NCBI RefSeq assembly: GCF_963678635.1
Contig: NC_087062.1
Span: 31,274,833-31,334,832 of the forward strand
Direction: 5' to 3'
Length of the DNA: 60,000 nt
Origin: Symsagittifera roscoffensis
Taxonomy: Eukaryota; Xenacoelomorpha; Acoela; Convolutidae
The notes below the pieces were generated by a model. It was not told where the DNA came from. It was given only the letters and a program-made list of their open reading frames with translations, and searched no databases. Shown piece after piece: positions 57,549 through 60,000 of the stretch (its first letter is position 1; each line of letters starts with the position of its first letter). A program made the translations under genes and the position numbers.

Positions 57549-60000
57549 AGTTTCATCAGACGACGCTGGTTTGAATAAATATCGCCTGATTGAAGACGTT
57601 TTTCTTTCTACAACAATGTCTGTGATTTTATAGAAAATCAGAAAATCTTTAATAATAGCTATACTAGTAATAGTTTTGACAAGTTTACCAGAAAAAGGGG
57701 ATAAAAAAACTAAAAATAGGTTATAATGATAGTGTAGTGCGCTGGTTAGGCAATCTTATTGGTTAAAAAATCTCTAAAGAGGCACTGAAAAAAATTTATT
57801 TGAAAGAAGTTTATCAATTCATCAAAATCAAATTGTTTTTTTTTTCTTCTCTTCAAAACATCGTTAATCACCAGTTCTTTGGTATCACAAAAAACAAGCA
57901 AAGGTAAACTAGATAAAACTAAGAATTGTAGCATTTGTTTTGTGCTAAAATTGAATAACCGAACAAATTTAAAGAAAATTTGACACAAACTGTTTTAATT
58001 TACTGAGGAAAGCTTTTAGTATAACTGATAAGTGGATGTTGATTTTCATTGTAGCCACAGTAGGGATAAAATTTACTTTGATTATGATTAAACTTAGCAT
58101 GGCGATTAGAGATGCATTCGAAAGCTATTAGAATTAGTATTGTTGCTCAAATAAGAGTGTTGATAATAGTGAAAAGGCGCTTTGCAGGCAGCTTGGGGTT
58201 GCGATGCTTGATCATTAGATTGTTTGACTCTTGGAAACTTACTAGAATATTTAGAAAACAAAAGTAGGAAGACAAATACGTAAAGTGGGACGCCGCGATT
58301 ATCATCTTGTCCACCAAAAAAACCCATATTCTTTTGAACCCTTCTTAAGTGAGTTCAGTTTGAGCTTCTTGAGACCTTGCTCTCCAATCGTTCTTTAATT
58401 GTAAGAATTGACTTTTAGGTTTGGATTTTCAAACTAAGACTGAGCATGTTTTCAATGAATTCAGTTTTGTTTACTTTGCTTGGATTGTAGAAGATTTTAA
58501 AACGGTTTTTTTTTCAATTTTATTAGATGCAGTTTTAAATTCAATCAAAAACTGTCACTTTTTTTGGGCTAAACATATAAGTTTGGCGTAATTATGGGTT
58601 AAAATTTATGGGTACTAAAAACATGACGCCGTCTCTTTTTCTGAACTGCTGACCTAACTTAGAATACTACATAGAGCCAAAATTTATTGCTCATATGAGT
58701 AATTTAACCTTGATGACGGAAAACAGAAGTTGTATTTCCACCAACTGTTCTCACAAGTGATTCAGGTCTGAAAATTTCACGAATATTTTTCTGCAATTTA
58801 GATGTAGGCTTTTAATTTTACTAGGGTAGCTTTCTAGTTTTTTGGGGAACGGATTAAACTTCATCAGAGTACACTGCTTTGGATGAGTGTCACTTGCTTG
58901 AAGATGTTTTTTTACAACAATATCTGTGATTGTGAAGAAAATCAGAAAATCGCTAACAACACTTATACTTGTAATAGTTTTGACAAATTTACAAGATGAA
59001 GGGGAGAAAAATTAAGAGATAGTGTAGATGACTGAAAAAACCTAATTGATGCTTGATCATTAGCTTGTTTAGCTCTTGGAAAGCTACTTGAATATTTAGA
59101 AATTAAAAGTACGAAGAGAATTGAGTAAATTGGGACGCCGTGATTATCATCTTGACCACTAAAAAAAATCCATCTTCTTCTAAACTCTTCATTAGTGAGT
59201 TTAATTTGAGCTTCTCAAAACCTGCTCCCAAATCTTTTTTTAATTGCATCATTAAATTAATCATTATTCTGGTTAGCATCATAGTTATCTAAAATTGACG
59301 GCGTTTTGCAGACAACGACAGTATCTGGGCTGTACTCTGTAGTAATTACCATACTAAGTTCCCATAACATAAAAATAATTTCAAAAAACTGTAAATGTTT
59401 CAAAGAGCAGAGTTGTATCTATCTTGGACAATAATGCAACTCAATTTGTGTTCAAAATAACAATTAAGAACTTCAATTTTTTTTTCAGTGGTGCTACGTC
59501 TTTATGAATGTACTGTAGTGGCATTAGGGAGGGTTTCAGTCTTTATTCGGGCTGTTACACTTGATCCTACATTTGGGTTTTTTTTTTCCTCTGGCACAAT
59601 GGTTGGGGTAAATCTCACATGGTCTCCGGCATCAGTCGTTTTGAAGATTGTTGCATCTGGACTTTTGTTTTCCCTGCCTGATCAATCTCCTCTGTCTAGG
59701 ACTTCCATATTTTTTCGGTAGCCTTCTTTTTGATTTGAATAAAACCCGAACGATTTTTGAAAGGGGCCAATTTGTTTAATTTAACAGTTTCTTCAAAACT
59801 CGATTTGTGACTTGACGTTTTTAGTTTTTAGATCTGAGTTTAATTTGGCCGAGTTCTCAGTTTTGGCATGTTATGTTGCTTCAGAATAAAGACAACAAGG
59901 CAATTTCTGAATATAATGAGATTTTATAAACCTGTTGTTATAAGGTTATTCAGGATGCATTAAATTAATGACAATTTCTGTAGACGAAAATGCAGACTTG

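Larger units (their letters stand above)
53202..60000. repeat. 8.6-kb tandem array, unit 3 (cut by window end)
   Basis: 6,799 bp of a third unit (add 17257 or 17278 to unit 1 positions). A private substitution was seen at 56442. The array continues past the window. Confidence 0.98.

Overview
This is nuclear DNA of an animal, most likely an invertebrate; the phylum cannot be fixed from the window. The evidence is a complete ortholog of GBF1 with spliced exons, a spliced MYM-type zinc-finger gene, AT-rich non-coding DNA, tRNA-derived SINE-like repeats, and relics of several retroelement classes. A run of exactly 200 N (31862-32061) marks a scaffold gap.

Layout. (1) 1-3803, minus strand: 5' part of a gene encoding a MYM/FCS zinc-finger protein, probably four exons in the window and continuing beyond base 1. 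(2) 3804-11313: intergenic DNA built from diverged short repeats and tRNA-like SINE fragments, with no gene I can support. (3) 11314-19805, minus strand: GBF1, the Golgi ARF guanine-nucleotide exchange factor, as a 386-base first coding exon, one 3.07-kb intron full of repeats, and one 5.0-kb exon carrying the rest of an 1801-residue protein. (4) 20590-28435: a dead LINE whose open frames resemble elements with a restriction-like endonuclease, invaded by an unnamed 0.9-kb element (here 'R1') and then amplified into a 2.26-kb tandem array of three units. (5) 28436-35210: AT-rich DNA, a second R1 copy, a 24-bp minisatellite, the gap and a broken Ty3/gypsy retrotransposon. (6) 35211-60000: another R1 copy, then an almost perfect tandem array with an 8,639-bp unit (two full units plus 6.8 kb of a third). 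The unit is a mosaic of dead elements: a Penelope-like element with a long inverted repeat, an APE-type LINE, the C-terminal part of the restriction-like-endonuclease LINE, and the R1 end.

The two host genes share a strand but lie 7.5 kb apart and have no evident functional link. GBF1 activates ARF1 for COPI coat assembly at the early Golgi; the MYM protein is probably nuclear. The rest of the window, over 70 percent, is repetitive. Its most notable features are the two nested tandem arrays, both of which break in or beside R1, and the hairpin-forming inverted repeat carried by every 8.6-kb unit.
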